44,826 nt of DNA from Gammaproteobacteria bacterium. Lineage in GTDB: Bacteria; Pseudomonadota; Gammaproteobacteria; Pseudomonadales; Pseudohongiellaceae. Made by a program: the position numbers and the translations under genes. The stretch is taken from positions 1 to 44,826 of the forward strand of contig JAQWTK010000018.1 of the NCBI GenBank assembly GCA_029242705.1, written 5' to 3'. The notes beneath the pieces are model-generated. The model was not told where the DNA came from and made no database searches. It was given only the letters and a program-made list of their open reading frames with translations. Below, in pieces: positions 1-7,619 of the stretch (position 1 is the stretch's first letter; each line of letters begins with the position of its first letter).

Positions 1-2
1 CT

Positions 3-1244
3 GATGTCTTGTGGAGTCGTGAAGTTGAAGCAAACCGATGGGTGGAGATTAGTGATGGTGTCTTAGATTTTAATCTTCTAGGACAACATGTCCATGCAGA
101 TAAAATGACATTCTCTTCAAGGGACGACAACCCCACGCTTGCGGCTAAGACTGCAAGCTTGGACCTAAATCTCCCGATTCCGGGTTCGGAGCAACCACTA
201 AGCCAAAAAATTGAAGGGGAAGGAATATCCATCAGCAAGAACAACGGCTTTACATTCGATAGCCTGCAAGCTGAGAGAGAGGTCAAGATGGGGTCCGAAC
301 TTTTCAGCTTAACGGCGAAAAGTATCGCACTGAAAAAAGAAGCCCCAGGGAACTATAAGGCTGAAGCGGCTGGAGATGTGCAATTTGATAAATTGGGCGC
401 CATGGGGATAAGCGCTCAAGGCAGCGCATCAGGCTCCGTTGCGCTGCCCTTGCAAGCGCCTCACACGCCAGATTATAAAATTACTGCGGCTTCGGCTAAA
501 GCGACGATGAAGAACCCCTTACAGAATAACCTAAGCGAATATCTTGGTGGCACGTTCAGTGCAGAAGCAGATATACCGGTATTCCCTTTCGTCTATGCTA
601 ATTTTGGGATGTTTGTAGAATCAAAAGCTACGCTTCCGCCATCTTTCAGTGTTTCTTTTAATTTTGATGCACAAACACAGGATTTAACCATAACAGCGAA
701 TCATGAACCGGCTACGGCTCAAATTGAGGCTGGTGTGGAAGGTGGGGTGAAGGCGGGTTTGCCGCCATTGGCAGCGCTTAAGATAGCGTTGAGTGCGGGA
801 GGTAAGATCGCTGCCAAGGCATGGACAGTCTTTACAAAGACATTCAACTTAGGTAAGCAGGAAAAGCCAAAGGCCGAAGATAAAACTGATAAAAAGGCAT
901 TGGAATTTCACCTAAAGGGTGAAATCGCATTAAATGCTAAATTAAAACTCATCGCTCAAGCGTTGTATTTCTTTAAGACCACCAAGAGTTTTGATTTAGG
1001 TGAAAAGAAACTTGGGGAATTTGAGCTTTCTAATGTAAAGGGCGACCAGAAGAAGCAGATCACTCCGCGTTCGAAGGCAGAGCCGCTTGGTGAAGAAAGC
1101 GCGTTAAAGGAAGCGCTCCCGAACAAAGGTGAAGAGACAGAAGATCTGAAAAAATTAAAGGGTAAGGAGTTTGTAGACGCGTTAGCGCTAGAGGGGGATA
1201 AGCCTCCGAAGAGGGGAATTTTCGATAGAATATTTAATAGGTAA
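3..1244 (+). CDS. C-terminal part of a large eCIS-associated beta-rich protein (cut by window start)
   Basis: The reading frame is open to the window edge, so the real start lies upstream; the TTG at 9 is only the first start-like codon. About 411 residues are visible. They are rich in alternating polar and hydrophobic strands, with an Ala/Gly-rich hydrophobic patch (roughly residues 240-275), Lys-rich linkers, and a charged tail ending in KRGIFDRIFNR. Strand-rich segments with recurrent SFDLGEKKLGEFEL-like turns resemble the C-terminal halves of very large DUF4157-linked proteins at eCIS loci. That is family memory, not a search result. The 607-aa gene follows 36 bases later on the same strand, so both may belong to one cargo unit. 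No enzymatic motif is seen. It could be a loaded effector, a scaffold or an unrelated surface protein. Confidence 0.6.
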   Translation, partial: DVLWSREVEANRWVEISDGVLDFNLLGQHVHADKMTFSSRDDNPTLAAKTASLDLNLPIPGSEQPLSQKIEGEGISISKNNGFTFDSLQAEREVKMGSELFSLTAKSIALKKEAPGNYKAEAAGDVQFDKLGAMGISAQGSASGSVALPLQAPHTPDYKITAASAKATMKNPLQNNLSEYLGGTFSAEADIPVFPFVYANFGMFVESKATLPPSFSVSFNFDAQTQDLTITANHEPATAQIEAGVEGGVKAGLPPLAALKIALSAGGKIAAKAWTVFTKTFNLGKQEKPKAEDKTDKKALEFHLKGEIALNAKLKLIAQALYFFKTTKSFDLGEKKLGEFELSNVKGDQKKQITPRSKAEPLGEESALKEALPNKGEETEDLKKLKGKEFVDALALEGDKPPKRGIFDRIFNR

Positions 1245-1280
1245 TATCTCTAATCAATGAATCGAATTAAGTAGACAGAA

Positions 1281-3104
1281 ATGGATCGATCGAACCTACA
1301 AAAGAAAAAGTCAGAGAGCGAGCCTTCAGCTCATCATGCCGTGCGGTCAGGTTCTGTTGCCGATGGCAGGGATAATCTAATTCAAAAAAAATTGGAGGGC
1401 GATTCTTCCTCGCAAGCGCAGGCGGGAAAAATTAATTCTAGCTCCCCTGTTAATAGACAAGCTAAACAATTGGCCGAGATGGATCAGGGTAATCTGGCTA
1501 CTGGACAGTATGGTAATAAGTCAAGTCGTCTGCTTGATGGCGCAAATACTGCTTCTAAAGGTTCGGTAGAAGCGATGCGCAGAAGTACTCAGTTAAAGCA
1601 GACGAACGGCTTTTCTGTCTTGCAGCGAGCGGGCGAAGAAGAGGCTTCGGAAGCTGCGGCCGCTGAAGAGTCAAAATCAATTAAATCTTTCGGTGATGAA
1701 AAAACGGGAGACTTGACAAAACCGGAGCCTTCCTTTGATAAATTTGAACTAGCAATGACGGCGACTGGGGCTGTTTCTACGGTAACAAATCTTATTAATA
1801 TGGCAGCGACGGGGGGGAGAGAGGAAGGAGACAAAAGTGCGGATACAGATTCCGTGTCTGCAATTGTTGCCGGAATGATTGGAGCCGTACAAACGGCGTA
1901 CAGAGAGGCCAGAAAAGTTTACTCAGTTTTCGAAGATGCGAAGAGATTGGAAGCAGCTGGCAAGGATTCAGGTAAGGCACAAAAGAAGCAGGTGACGGTA
2001 CTTGCAATGGCGAAGACTGCGAAAGCAACTCTCTCTGTTGTTGCCTCCTGGCAGAAGAAGCTTGACGGGCTAAAAGAATCCACGGTGATGACGGCCCTGC
2101 CAATAGTATCCATGGTACTCAACATTGTCGGAATGATTCAGCGCCGCGTAGCTGATATGGAGCGGGGTAACTTAGATCTTGCCAAGACTGAGGATGAAGA
2201 GCGGAAGTCGCTAATCCTAAAAAATGTGACAGATGAAAAGAATCGAGAAGCAATACAGGGCTTAATCGCGCAGGAAGACTTCAAAGATGCCGTGATAGCA
2301 GCCGCTAATTTCAGGCAGATTAAAAGGGACAATCAAGACCTGTTTGATAAATATGACGAAGCTCAAAAGCCGAAACAAGAAGAATTGCGGGCGAGGCTGG
2401 AATCCCGGTATCCGTCTAATTATGCGAGAATGAAAAAAATCAAAGAGGCGACCGGCTATGGCCCCGAGGGATCGGCTGGGAGACTTCAAGCGCTGGAGAA
2501 ACTTGGAATACCAAAGGAGGTTATAGATAAGCTTATCGATAATCGAACGTTAATAGCTCAGCTGGCAGAGATCAAGGGCAAGCGCGACAAGAATTCGAAA
2601 ATTGCATGGGCCACGGATTTTCTTAATCTAGCCGGAGATATTGCGACATTATCTGGCGCCGCACCAGTTGGTGCTGCAGCAAAAGGTCTCACGGCGGCGT
2701 TTGGTGCAGGGCGCGCGGCAGGCAATGCAATCAAAACTGGAGCGAGAGATATGGGGGCTGACGAGTTCAAAGGCGGTGCTAAGGGTGGTTTTTTTAGCGG
2801 CGCGGCCTGGGCAGATAAAACGGACATCCTACGGGGTTCCGCGGCTAAGCATGAGCGGACCTTTCAATCCGCTAGTATTGTTTTCAATCATATAGTAGAG
2901 CATGACAAGGCTGCGAGTGCCTATAACGAAAGAAAAAATCTTGCAGCAGCCGACTATGATGCCAACAACGGATCGTATGAAATTGTTAAGACTGAGATAG
3001 CTGCTACTGGTGCGAGCTTGGCTATGACTGAAGCTTATCTTCATACCGCCAAAAGCGGGAATGAGGTGGTTAAGTATTTTATGGATAAACTTAAAGAAAG
3101 GTAG
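1281..3104 (+). CDS. Putative eCIS cargo/effector with disordered leader and hydrophobic helices
   Basis: 607 residues. Residues 1-125 are polar and low in complexity, with scattered QKK/LQRA motifs like those in the two DUF4157-type proteins downstream. The rest is predicted helical. Hydrophobic or amphipathic stretches lie near residues 154-177, 192-210, 270-290 and an Ala/Gly-rich one at about 447-485. Between them is a highly charged, coiled-coil-like part (about 295-440). No catalytic motif is recognised. The helices could insert into membranes, so a pore-forming or membrane-active toxin is one reading; a structural internal protein is another. The 153-aa gene starts 6 bases after the stop, which suggests translational coupling with a dedicated partner. 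The ATG at 1281 has only a weak ribosome binding site. Confidence 0.7.
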   Translation: MDRSNLQKKKSESEPSAHHAVRSGSVADGRDNLIQKKLEGDSSSQAQAGKINSSSPVNRQAKQLAEMDQGNLATGQYGNKSSRLLDGANTASKGSVEAMRRSTQLKQTNGFSVLQRAGEEEASEAAAAEESKSIKSFGDEKTGDLTKPEPSFDKFELAMTATGAVSTVTNLINMAATGGREEGDKSADTDSVSAIVAGMIGAVQTAYREARKVYSVFEDAKRLEAAGKDSGKAQKKQVTVLAMAKTAKATLSVVASWQKKLDGLKESTVMTALPIVSMVLNIVGMIQRRVADMERGNLDLAKTEDEERKSLILKNVTDEKNREAIQGLIAQEDFKDAVIAAANFRQIKRDNQDLFDKYDEAQKPKQEELRARLESRYPSNYARMKKIKEATGYGPEGSAGRLQALEKLGIPKEVIDKLIDNRTLIAQLAEIKGKRDKNSKIAWATDFLNLAGDIATLSGAAPVGAAAKGLTAAFGAGRAAGNAIKTGARDMGADEFKGGAKGGFFSGAAWADKTDILRGSAAKHERTFQSASIVFNHIVEHDKAASAYNERKNLAAADYDANNGSYEIVKTEIAATGASLAMTEAYLHTAKSGNEVVKYFMDKLKER

Positions 3105-3110
3105 ATTAAG

Positions 3111-3572
3111 ATGGGCGACCTAGAATTTTGTATGGAAAATTTTCACAAGCCTCGGCTATCCAAGCTAGCAGAATTTGTTCTGACTGAGACTGACTATTCT
3201 TACCAGTTTTATGCGCCGCCCTCTGTCGAAACTTACCTAATACAAATTAATATAAGTGAGCAATTTATTTTGAGTGTGAGCTATCTCCCAATTGAAATAA
3301 CTGATGAGGTGCCTTTTCTATTTTTACAATTCCATTGCCTAATAGGTGAATTGAAAGGTAACCCATCTAATGAATTGCTAACGGCGATGTCAGGTGCAAA
3401 TAACGCCACCGAATTAAGTTCGTTCCACATAAAGGAGAATGAGCTCTACATCAAATCGGTGCTGGCAGAGGATCCGGAGTCGAGTTTGGATCTGCGGAAG
3501 ATCAGTTTCTCTCTGGGTATCTTTCAGAACAACTTGCTAGACCATCAAGAGTCGCTGCGAGCATTGGTATAG
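3111..3572 (+). CDS. Small acidic protein, candidate cargo chaperone
   Basis: 153 residues, acidic, with no signal peptide or membrane segment. The order of predicted elements is an N-terminal helix (FHKPRLSKLAEFV), several strands in the middle (YLIQINI, FILSVSYLPI, FLFLQFHCLIGE), an amphipathic helix (NELLTAMSGANNA), further strands (ELYIKSVL) and a C-terminal helix. Size, acidity and this layout resemble type III secretion chaperones of the CesT/YbjN kind, which bind an unfolded leader of the neighbouring effector. This is a fold-level guess without a diagnostic motif. Position supports it: the ATG lies 6 bases after the stop of the 607-aa candidate effector. Alternatives are an immunity protein or an unrelated hypothetical protein. 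Confidence 0.65.
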   Translation: MGDLEFCMENFHKPRLSKLAEFVLTETDYSYQFYAPPSVETYLIQINISEQFILSVSYLPIEITDEVPFLFLQFHCLIGELKGNPSNELLTAMSGANNATELSSFHIKENELYIKSVLAEDPESSLDLRKISFSLGIFQNNLLDHQESLRALV

Positions 3573-3760
3573 CGAACGAAGTTAATATCGTATCTAGAAC
3601 CCAATGGTAAGTGCCTCATCTCTATTGCTTATTTGAAGCGCCAGAAGTCTAAAAATGAGTGGTAGAATTGGTTAATCCCCTTGCTTCCAACATGGCTTGA
3701 GGTATACAGTTCGCCCTTAGGTTAAATTTCGCAATGTCGATAAATTAGACTCAGGTTTTT

Positions 3761-4513
3761 ATGAGAAAGTCACAATTCCTAGGAAAGAATAGCCATTCCG
3801 CGGCGGCGACAAGAAGTCGCTCCGGGAAATCCGTTGAGTCTTCAGAAAAAGCAGCAATGATGCTCGGTTCTAGTCCGACTCAGTTGGCTCAAAATAAGCT
3901 AATTGACTCCATGCAAACTAGTCCCTACGCGGTCGCGCAGAGAGAGAAGATGGAATCTATCAGCCAGGCGTCAGACCCAAAAATGATTCAGCGCGCCTCG
4001 GATGAAGAGGAACTGCAGGCAAAGGCAGATCCTGCTCAGCTGCAAGAAGAGGAAGAGCTGCAAGGTAAATTCGTGACGGCTCAAATGCAGGGGCACGAAG
4101 AGGAAGAGCCAGTTCAAGGTAAAATGGCTACCACTCAGTTAGAAGAGGGACAAACAGCGGCCGGGGGAAATGAAACTGGCTTGCCGGATAATTTAAAAAC
4201 TGGCATAGAGTCAATGTCTGGAATGTCTATGGATAGTGTGCGGGTTCATTATAATTCCGACAAGCCGGCGCAGTTAAATGCGTTAGCCTACGCTCAAGGG
4301 AGCAACATTCACGTTAGCCCTGGACAAGAGAAGCATGTCCCCCATGAGGCTTGGCATGTGGTGCAACAAGCACAAGGCCGGGTAAGTCCGACCAAGGAAA
4401 TGGCGGGGGGTACTCAGGTTAATGACGATAAAGGCCTAGAAACTGAGGCGGATGTAATGGGCGCTAAGGCAGCACAATTTAAACCGGCTTCTGATAGCCG
4501 AATGTCGCATTGA
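3761..4513 (+). CDS. DUF4157 (eCIS core domain) protein with HEAWH motif
   Basis: 250 residues. The leader (about 1-75) is disordered and ends in a MIQRASDEEEL-type motif. It is followed by three acidic tandem repeats of about 15-18 residues, each with EEE, then LQ or VQ, then (A/G)K. The DUF4157 domain covers about residues 135-240, including a GLPDNLKTGIESMSGMSMD start, a VRVHYNSDKP segment and H195-E-A-W-H199 followed by VVQQ, which reads as a zincin-like HExxH site. DUF4157 is the best known marker of eCIS loci and is thought to take part in cargo loading or be cargo itself; protease activity is not generally established. An AGG lies about 6 bases before the ATG. The gene stands alone between gaps of 188 and 107 bases. 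Confidence 0.93.
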   Translation: MRKSQFLGKNSHSAAATRSRSGKSVESSEKAAMMLGSSPTQLAQNKLIDSMQTSPYAVAQREKMESISQASDPKMIQRASDEEELQAKADPAQLQEEEELQGKFVTAQMQGHEEEEPVQGKMATTQLEEGQTAAGGNETGLPDNLKTGIESMSGMSMDSVRVHYNSDKPAQLNALAYAQGSNIHVSPGQEKHVPHEAWHVVQQAQGRVSPTKEMAGGTQVNDDKGLETEADVMGAKAAQFKPASDSRMSH

Positions 4514-4620
4514 TCTTCTCGTTCTGATAGCTTAATAGATTGAGTTTAAAATTTAGTCACTAGGTAGTGAAATTAACTGTCTATGGTTTGTATTAGTAGG
4601 GCTGGAATCGCTTTAGAACA

Positions 4621-4878
4621 ATGAAAGATCATTCATCCAATGACAAAGGCGGGCGCAGTCGGGCCGTCGCTAACGAAGTAGGGGACTCTACCACAAAATC
4701 AGCCCCCACCTACCAGATCGATGATCGTAGATCGGCATCGGTGATGCAGCGTAAATTTAGGAATCTTGCAAATGGGCTCGCGTCAGCGAACATTATTCAG
4801 AACCAGCCTAGGGCGGACGCTCGTGCTATACAGCCCAAAGCGAATGCGATCATGAAGGACCCTAAAGATTCAAAATAG
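4621..4878 (+). CDS. Small disordered protein resembling the leaders of the DUF4157-type proteins
   Basis: 85 residues, basic and polar, with no predicted globular core. It contains a SVMQRKF motif and later IQNQP and IQPKA motifs. The same Gln-Arg/Gln-Lys style recurs in the leaders of the 607-aa and DUF4157 proteins just upstream. It looks like a free-standing leader, or the stump of a longer cargo gene whose body was lost. The 55 bases after its stop, up to the convergent regulator gene, show no continuation in this frame. There is no clear ribosome binding site before the ATG. Real expression is plausible but not proven; a decaying remnant is the main alternative. Confidence 0.5.
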   Translation: MKDHSSNDKGGRSRAVANEVGDSTTKSAPTYQIDDRRSASVMQRKFRNLANGLASANIIQNQPRADARAIQPKANAIMKDPKDSK

Positions 4879-4933
4879 CTAATTTTCTTAGGAGTTTCCA
4901 CGAGAATTCAACTCTTTAACTCCGTATTCTAGA

Positions 4934-5719
4934 CTAATTTATTGTGATGTTATTGGTGCGATCGATGAGTAGTTGGCGGATCAAGTCGGTGCTTTCTTCG
5001 TTTGGCTTTATGCCTAATTCCATCCCTAGCAGATGGCTGAGGTTGTTATAAGCTTCTATAGCTTTTGTATTCTTTCCAGTAACTGTCAGTAGTTGAATCA
5101 ATTTGTGGTAGCCCGACTCGTCAAGTGGATCGAGTTCTATGAAACGATGGGCATGATGCAGTGCTATTTCATACTCGCCCTCATCAGCATATTTCTCAAC
5201 TAATTTACTGAGTAAAATCAGTGCATAACGGTGAAAAATTTCTCGTTTATTGACAAGCCACTCATAAAATAGTTCATTCTCAGTAAGTGTACTCTGATCC
5301 ATAAAATCACCCCGGTAAAGGGATATGAGGTGCTCCATCTTCTCAATAGGGATGGAGAATCTAGATCTAAGCGCGTTGCTTACTGCGTTGCTCAATTCTG
5401 AAACGTCTAGGTAGTGCTCACTTTTCGGGTTAAACCGGATACTGGTCCGATTTGTAATTAAGAACTTAGTCTTATTATTTTTTTCTTCCAAACCTTGCCT
5501 CAACTTAAATAAGGCGTAGCGCAAATTGCTGCGGGCATGGTCGTCTGACAGTTCAGGCCAGAATAATTCCGCTAAAACTTCGCGGCGATGAGGCCGATTA
5601 TTTTCGACCGCTAGGTAGGCTAATAGGGATTCTACTTTTTCATAAAAGTCATCATCGAGCGATTTCTCGTCCAGTAAAAGTCTAGGAGTACCTAGCAACG
5701 ACAAACTCAAATGAGCCAT
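4934..5719 (-). CDS. SARP/BTAD-family transcriptional regulator of the eCIS locus
   Basis: 261 residues. Residues 1-95 form an OmpR-like winged helix in the SARP arrangement: the LSLLGTPRL start, then RREVLAELFWPE and DDHARSNLRYALFKLRQGL, which is the typical recognition region. Residues about 98-245 are the bacterial transcriptional activator domain (TPR-like helices, LYRGDFMD, ALHHAHRFIELDPLDESGYH). There is no NB-ARC ATPase part, so this is a short DnrI/RedD-like form, which normally activates transcription from direct repeats. It is divergent from the structural operon, with 273 bases between them that hold four 11-bp-spaced repeats. Its own upstream region has TTGACC and TATGAT boxes 18 bases apart. 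SARPs are best known from actinobacteria; that it controls the eCIS genes is an inference from position. Confidence 0.92.
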   Translation of the reverse strand: MAHLSLSLLGTPRLLLDEKSLDDDFYEKVESLLAYLAVENNRPHRREVLAELFWPELSDDHARSNLRYALFKLRQGLEEKNNKTKFLITNRTSIRFNPKSEHYLDVSELSNAVSNALRSRFSIPIEKMEHLISLYRGDFMDQSTLTENELFYEWLVNKREIFHRYALILLSKLVEKYADEGEYEIALHHAHRFIELDPLDESGYHKLIQLLTVTGKNTKAIEAYNNLSHLLGMELGIKPNEESTDLIRQLLIDRTNNITIN

Positions 5720-5759
5720 GCTTACCTAATATATTTGTTATTTTTGAATGCGGGTGCTG

Positions 5760-5789
5760 ATCATAACCGACATCAAAATAGTAGGTCAA
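5760..5789 (-). promoter_or_regulatory. Putative sigma-70 promoter of the SARP gene
   Basis: Read on the minus strand, TTGACC (5789-5784) and TATGAT (5765-5760) are separated by 18 bases, and the regulator's ATG is at 5719. The AACG repeats begin three bases upstream of this -35 box, a position from which a bound activator could contact RNA polymerase. Box matching was done by eye. Confidence 0.5.
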
Positions 5790-5792
5790 TGA

Positions 5793-5829
5793 AACGTAGA
5801 ACAAACGGAGAAATAACGGTAAATAAACG
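5793..5829 (+). promoter_or_regulatory. Four AACG direct repeats at 11-bp spacing, candidate SARP operator
   Basis: AACG occurs at 5793-5796, 5804-5807, 5815-5818 and 5826-5829, exactly 11 bp apart each time. The base before it is A in three of the four copies, and several positions after it are A/G-rich. The positions one period before (5782) and after (5837) do not carry it. SARP regulators are known to bind tandem direct repeats in phase with one helical turn, so this is the expected form of binding site. It lies between the SARP gene and the eCIS operon. Confidence 0.6.
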
Positions 5830-5841
5830 CATTTAAGATGC

Positions 5842-5872
5842 TGGACAAACCCCTAACTACTCTTTTTATAAC
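5842..5872 (+). promoter_or_regulatory. Putative promoter of the eCIS structural operon
   Basis: TGGACA (5842-5847) and TATAAC (5867-5872) resemble -35 and -10 boxes but are 19 bases apart, longer than the best spacing, as often seen at activator-dependent promoters. It lies 12 bases after the last AACG repeat. A start near 5880 would leave a leader of about 110 bases before the first gene. No terminator-like hairpin or riboswitch was recognised in that leader. Confidence 0.35.
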
Positions 5873-5992
5873 AATGAATTAATCATGAAGTATCGGTTGA
5901 TCAATGCCGAGCGAACGTATTGCTAACGAGCCGGTGATACTGTTCAAAAGGTTTTCCTGAGAGCGGTAATCTGCCGTCGTGTAATAAGAAAA

Positions 5993-6568
5993 TTGATTAA
6001 TTCAGCAATCAATCACCTTGCCAGAGAACTCGACTACATGTTGAGAAAGCAGTTTCGTCTTGATGAAAGTATTGTGGAGGTGGCGAGCACGGTTGAAACT
6101 GATGGCAGTTTACCGTTGCAGGCAAATAATAAGGTTGTGCTTAGCTTAATAAATATAGAGCGCGAGACTCACGTGCAGGGTGGAGGAGGGAGTGCTGGAA
6201 GTTTTACTAGAGCGCCCATTGGCCACGAGCCCATTTACTTAAACCTATTTGTAATGATTTCTATTTGTTTTGCGGGAAATAATTACCTTGAGTCGATGAA
6301 GTTCCTGTCAAATTCGATCTCTTTCTTCCAGCGTCGTCCAGTTTTTGATCATTCCAATACGCCTGAATTGGACGATCGTATCGATAAGCTAGCTTTGGAT
6401 ATTGAAAACTTGTCGATCCAAGATTTGAGCAACCTTTGGGGTGTGCTTGGGGGGCATTATTACCCGTCTGTTCTCTATCGCTGTCGGATGGTTGCGATAG
6501 ACCCAGGCGACGTTCGTGATCAGGCTGTAACTATAACAAGCGCTCCTGAAGCGGCTGTGGGGGCATAA
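5993..6568 (+). CDS. Pvc16-like tail terminator (DUF4255 family)
   Basis: 191 residues. The N-terminal helix MINSAINHLARELDYML, the VVLSLINIERE strand, the HEPIYLNLFVMIS strand and the later LGGHYYPSVLYRCRMVAID segment are typical of DUF4255/Pvc16_N. These proteins cap the end of the sheath-tube tail in Afp and PVC particles. The start is TTG at 5993: the frame is open only back to a TAA at 5924, and no ATG or GTG lies in that stretch, so a TTG start is forced unless translation begins further in. It is the first gene of the structural operon and is followed after 7 bases by the next gene. In Afp and PVC the equivalent gene is last; having it first is common in other eCIS lineages. Confidence 0.88.
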   Translation: MINSAINHLARELDYMLRKQFRLDESIVEVASTVETDGSLPLQANNKVVLSLINIERETHVQGGGGSAGSFTRAPIGHEPIYLNLFVMISICFAGNNYLESMKFLSNSISFFQRRPVFDHSNTPELDDRIDKLALDIENLSIQDLSNLWGVLGGHYYPSVLYRCRMVAIDPGDVRDQAVTITSAPEAAVGA

Positions 6569-6575
6569 GGCGAGT

Positions 6576-7601
6576 ATGGGCCAGTACCGACCAATGTTTA
6601 ATATCTCCCTAGAACATACTTATTTTGGTGATGGGAAATTTTCTGGCGTGACTTTTATCCCTACCCCTGAGTCTGAAAGATTAATGCTGAACAATAATAT
6701 GGTAACCCGAAGAAGGGACGATGGCGTTACAGTATTTTTTGATAGTAACAACTTAGATAGCTTACAACTTTACGCGAAAGATGAAGATGATCCGCTAAGA
6801 ATAAACTTCGAATGTAATTCGGAGTATCTTAATTTTCAAAATTTTACTGCTTCTTCGATCTTCCAAAAAAATAAGACTCTCTTCTTTGACTCTGCTAGTA
6901 CCGATGGGAGTGGTTTTGGTAAAAAATACCTGCACTCAGAAGACTTTGCATCTTCTCAGGATTTAGTGGAATTTTTTAACGGTCCAGATGATGTTGCTGA
7001 AGATCAAGTTAGCATAATGAATTTTTCCGGAGGGCGGACGCTGCTTTTTAACTCCGAACAGACCGATTCCAACCCCAATGGAAAGACAATTCTTGGCTCG
7101 TCGAATTCTACTAGCTCTGAAAATTTACAGAAAAATTTGGTAGCTGCGAGGAGTCACCCTAGAGACAAAATTTTGCCAACCATAGGACTCTTTAGCATTT
7201 TGATAACGCCAAGCGAACTGGAAGCGCTGCATCAAGATAGGACGCAAAGTTACAACGACTATCACGTTAAGTTTAAGGCGAGAGAAACATATTGGAAATA
7301 TTATTTGGTTGGTGACGCAAATCAACCCAGCGCTGTCATCAAAGATATTGACGGCAATATCGAGTTCAATGATCTTGGTGAGGAGCTTCTTTCTGACGGG
7401 CGTCGTGCTCGAATTTTAATTTCCAAGCAGGCGCTGCCATTACAAGACAGAGCCAAACAAAAGTTCCAATTGTTAGTAACCAGAAATGGGCGCACTAAGA
7501 TTTTTGTGCGCCGCCTTGCTGTGGCTTCGGCTAAGCGAATCAACAAACAAATAGTGGATGGTAAAGAATTATTTGTTTCCGAAATATACATTAATTTTTA
7601 A
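6576..7601 (+). CDS. Unknown eCIS operon protein with three internal FDS repeats
   Basis: 341 residues, not recognised. The N-terminal part (to about residue 45) begins MFNISLEHTYFGDG with strand-rich sequence. Three repeats follow, marked by VFFDS (53-57), LFFDS (102-106) and LLFNS (156-160), about 50 residues apart and separated by acidic, Ser-rich loops. The last part (about 200-341) is a strand-rich domain with GLFSILITPSE, a KARETYWKYYLVG segment and a C-terminal SEIYINF. The protein sits between terminator and sheath genes, so a structural role at the sheath end or cap is possible. It is not one of the classical Afp1-16 proteins as far as I can tell. The ATG at 6576 lies 7 bases after the previous stop. 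Confidence 0.8.
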   Translation: MGQYRPMFNISLEHTYFGDGKFSGVTFIPTPESERLMLNNNMVTRRRDDGVTVFFDSNNLDSLQLYAKDEDDPLRINFECNSEYLNFQNFTASSIFQKNKTLFFDSASTDGSGFGKKYLHSEDFASSQDLVEFFNGPDDVAEDQVSIMNFSGGRTLLFNSEQTDSNPNGKTILGSSNSTSSENLQKNLVAARSHPRDKILPTIGLFSILITPSELEALHQDRTQSYNDYHVKFKARETYWKYYLVGDANQPSAVIKDIDGNIEFNDLGEELLSDGRRARILISKQALPLQDRAKQKFQLLVTRNGRTKIFVRRLAVASAKRINKQIVDGKELFVSEIYINF

Positions 7602-7619
7602 AGTTAGGAGAGAGAGAAA

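Noticed and set aside
2641..2895. 84-codon plus-strand ORF inside the 607-aa gene
   Set aside because: It is in another frame of a longer, protein-like gene, with no ribosome binding site or motif.
5885..5926. 13-codon ORF in the leader of the eCIS operon
   Set aside because: There is no ribosome binding site and no attenuator hairpin near it.
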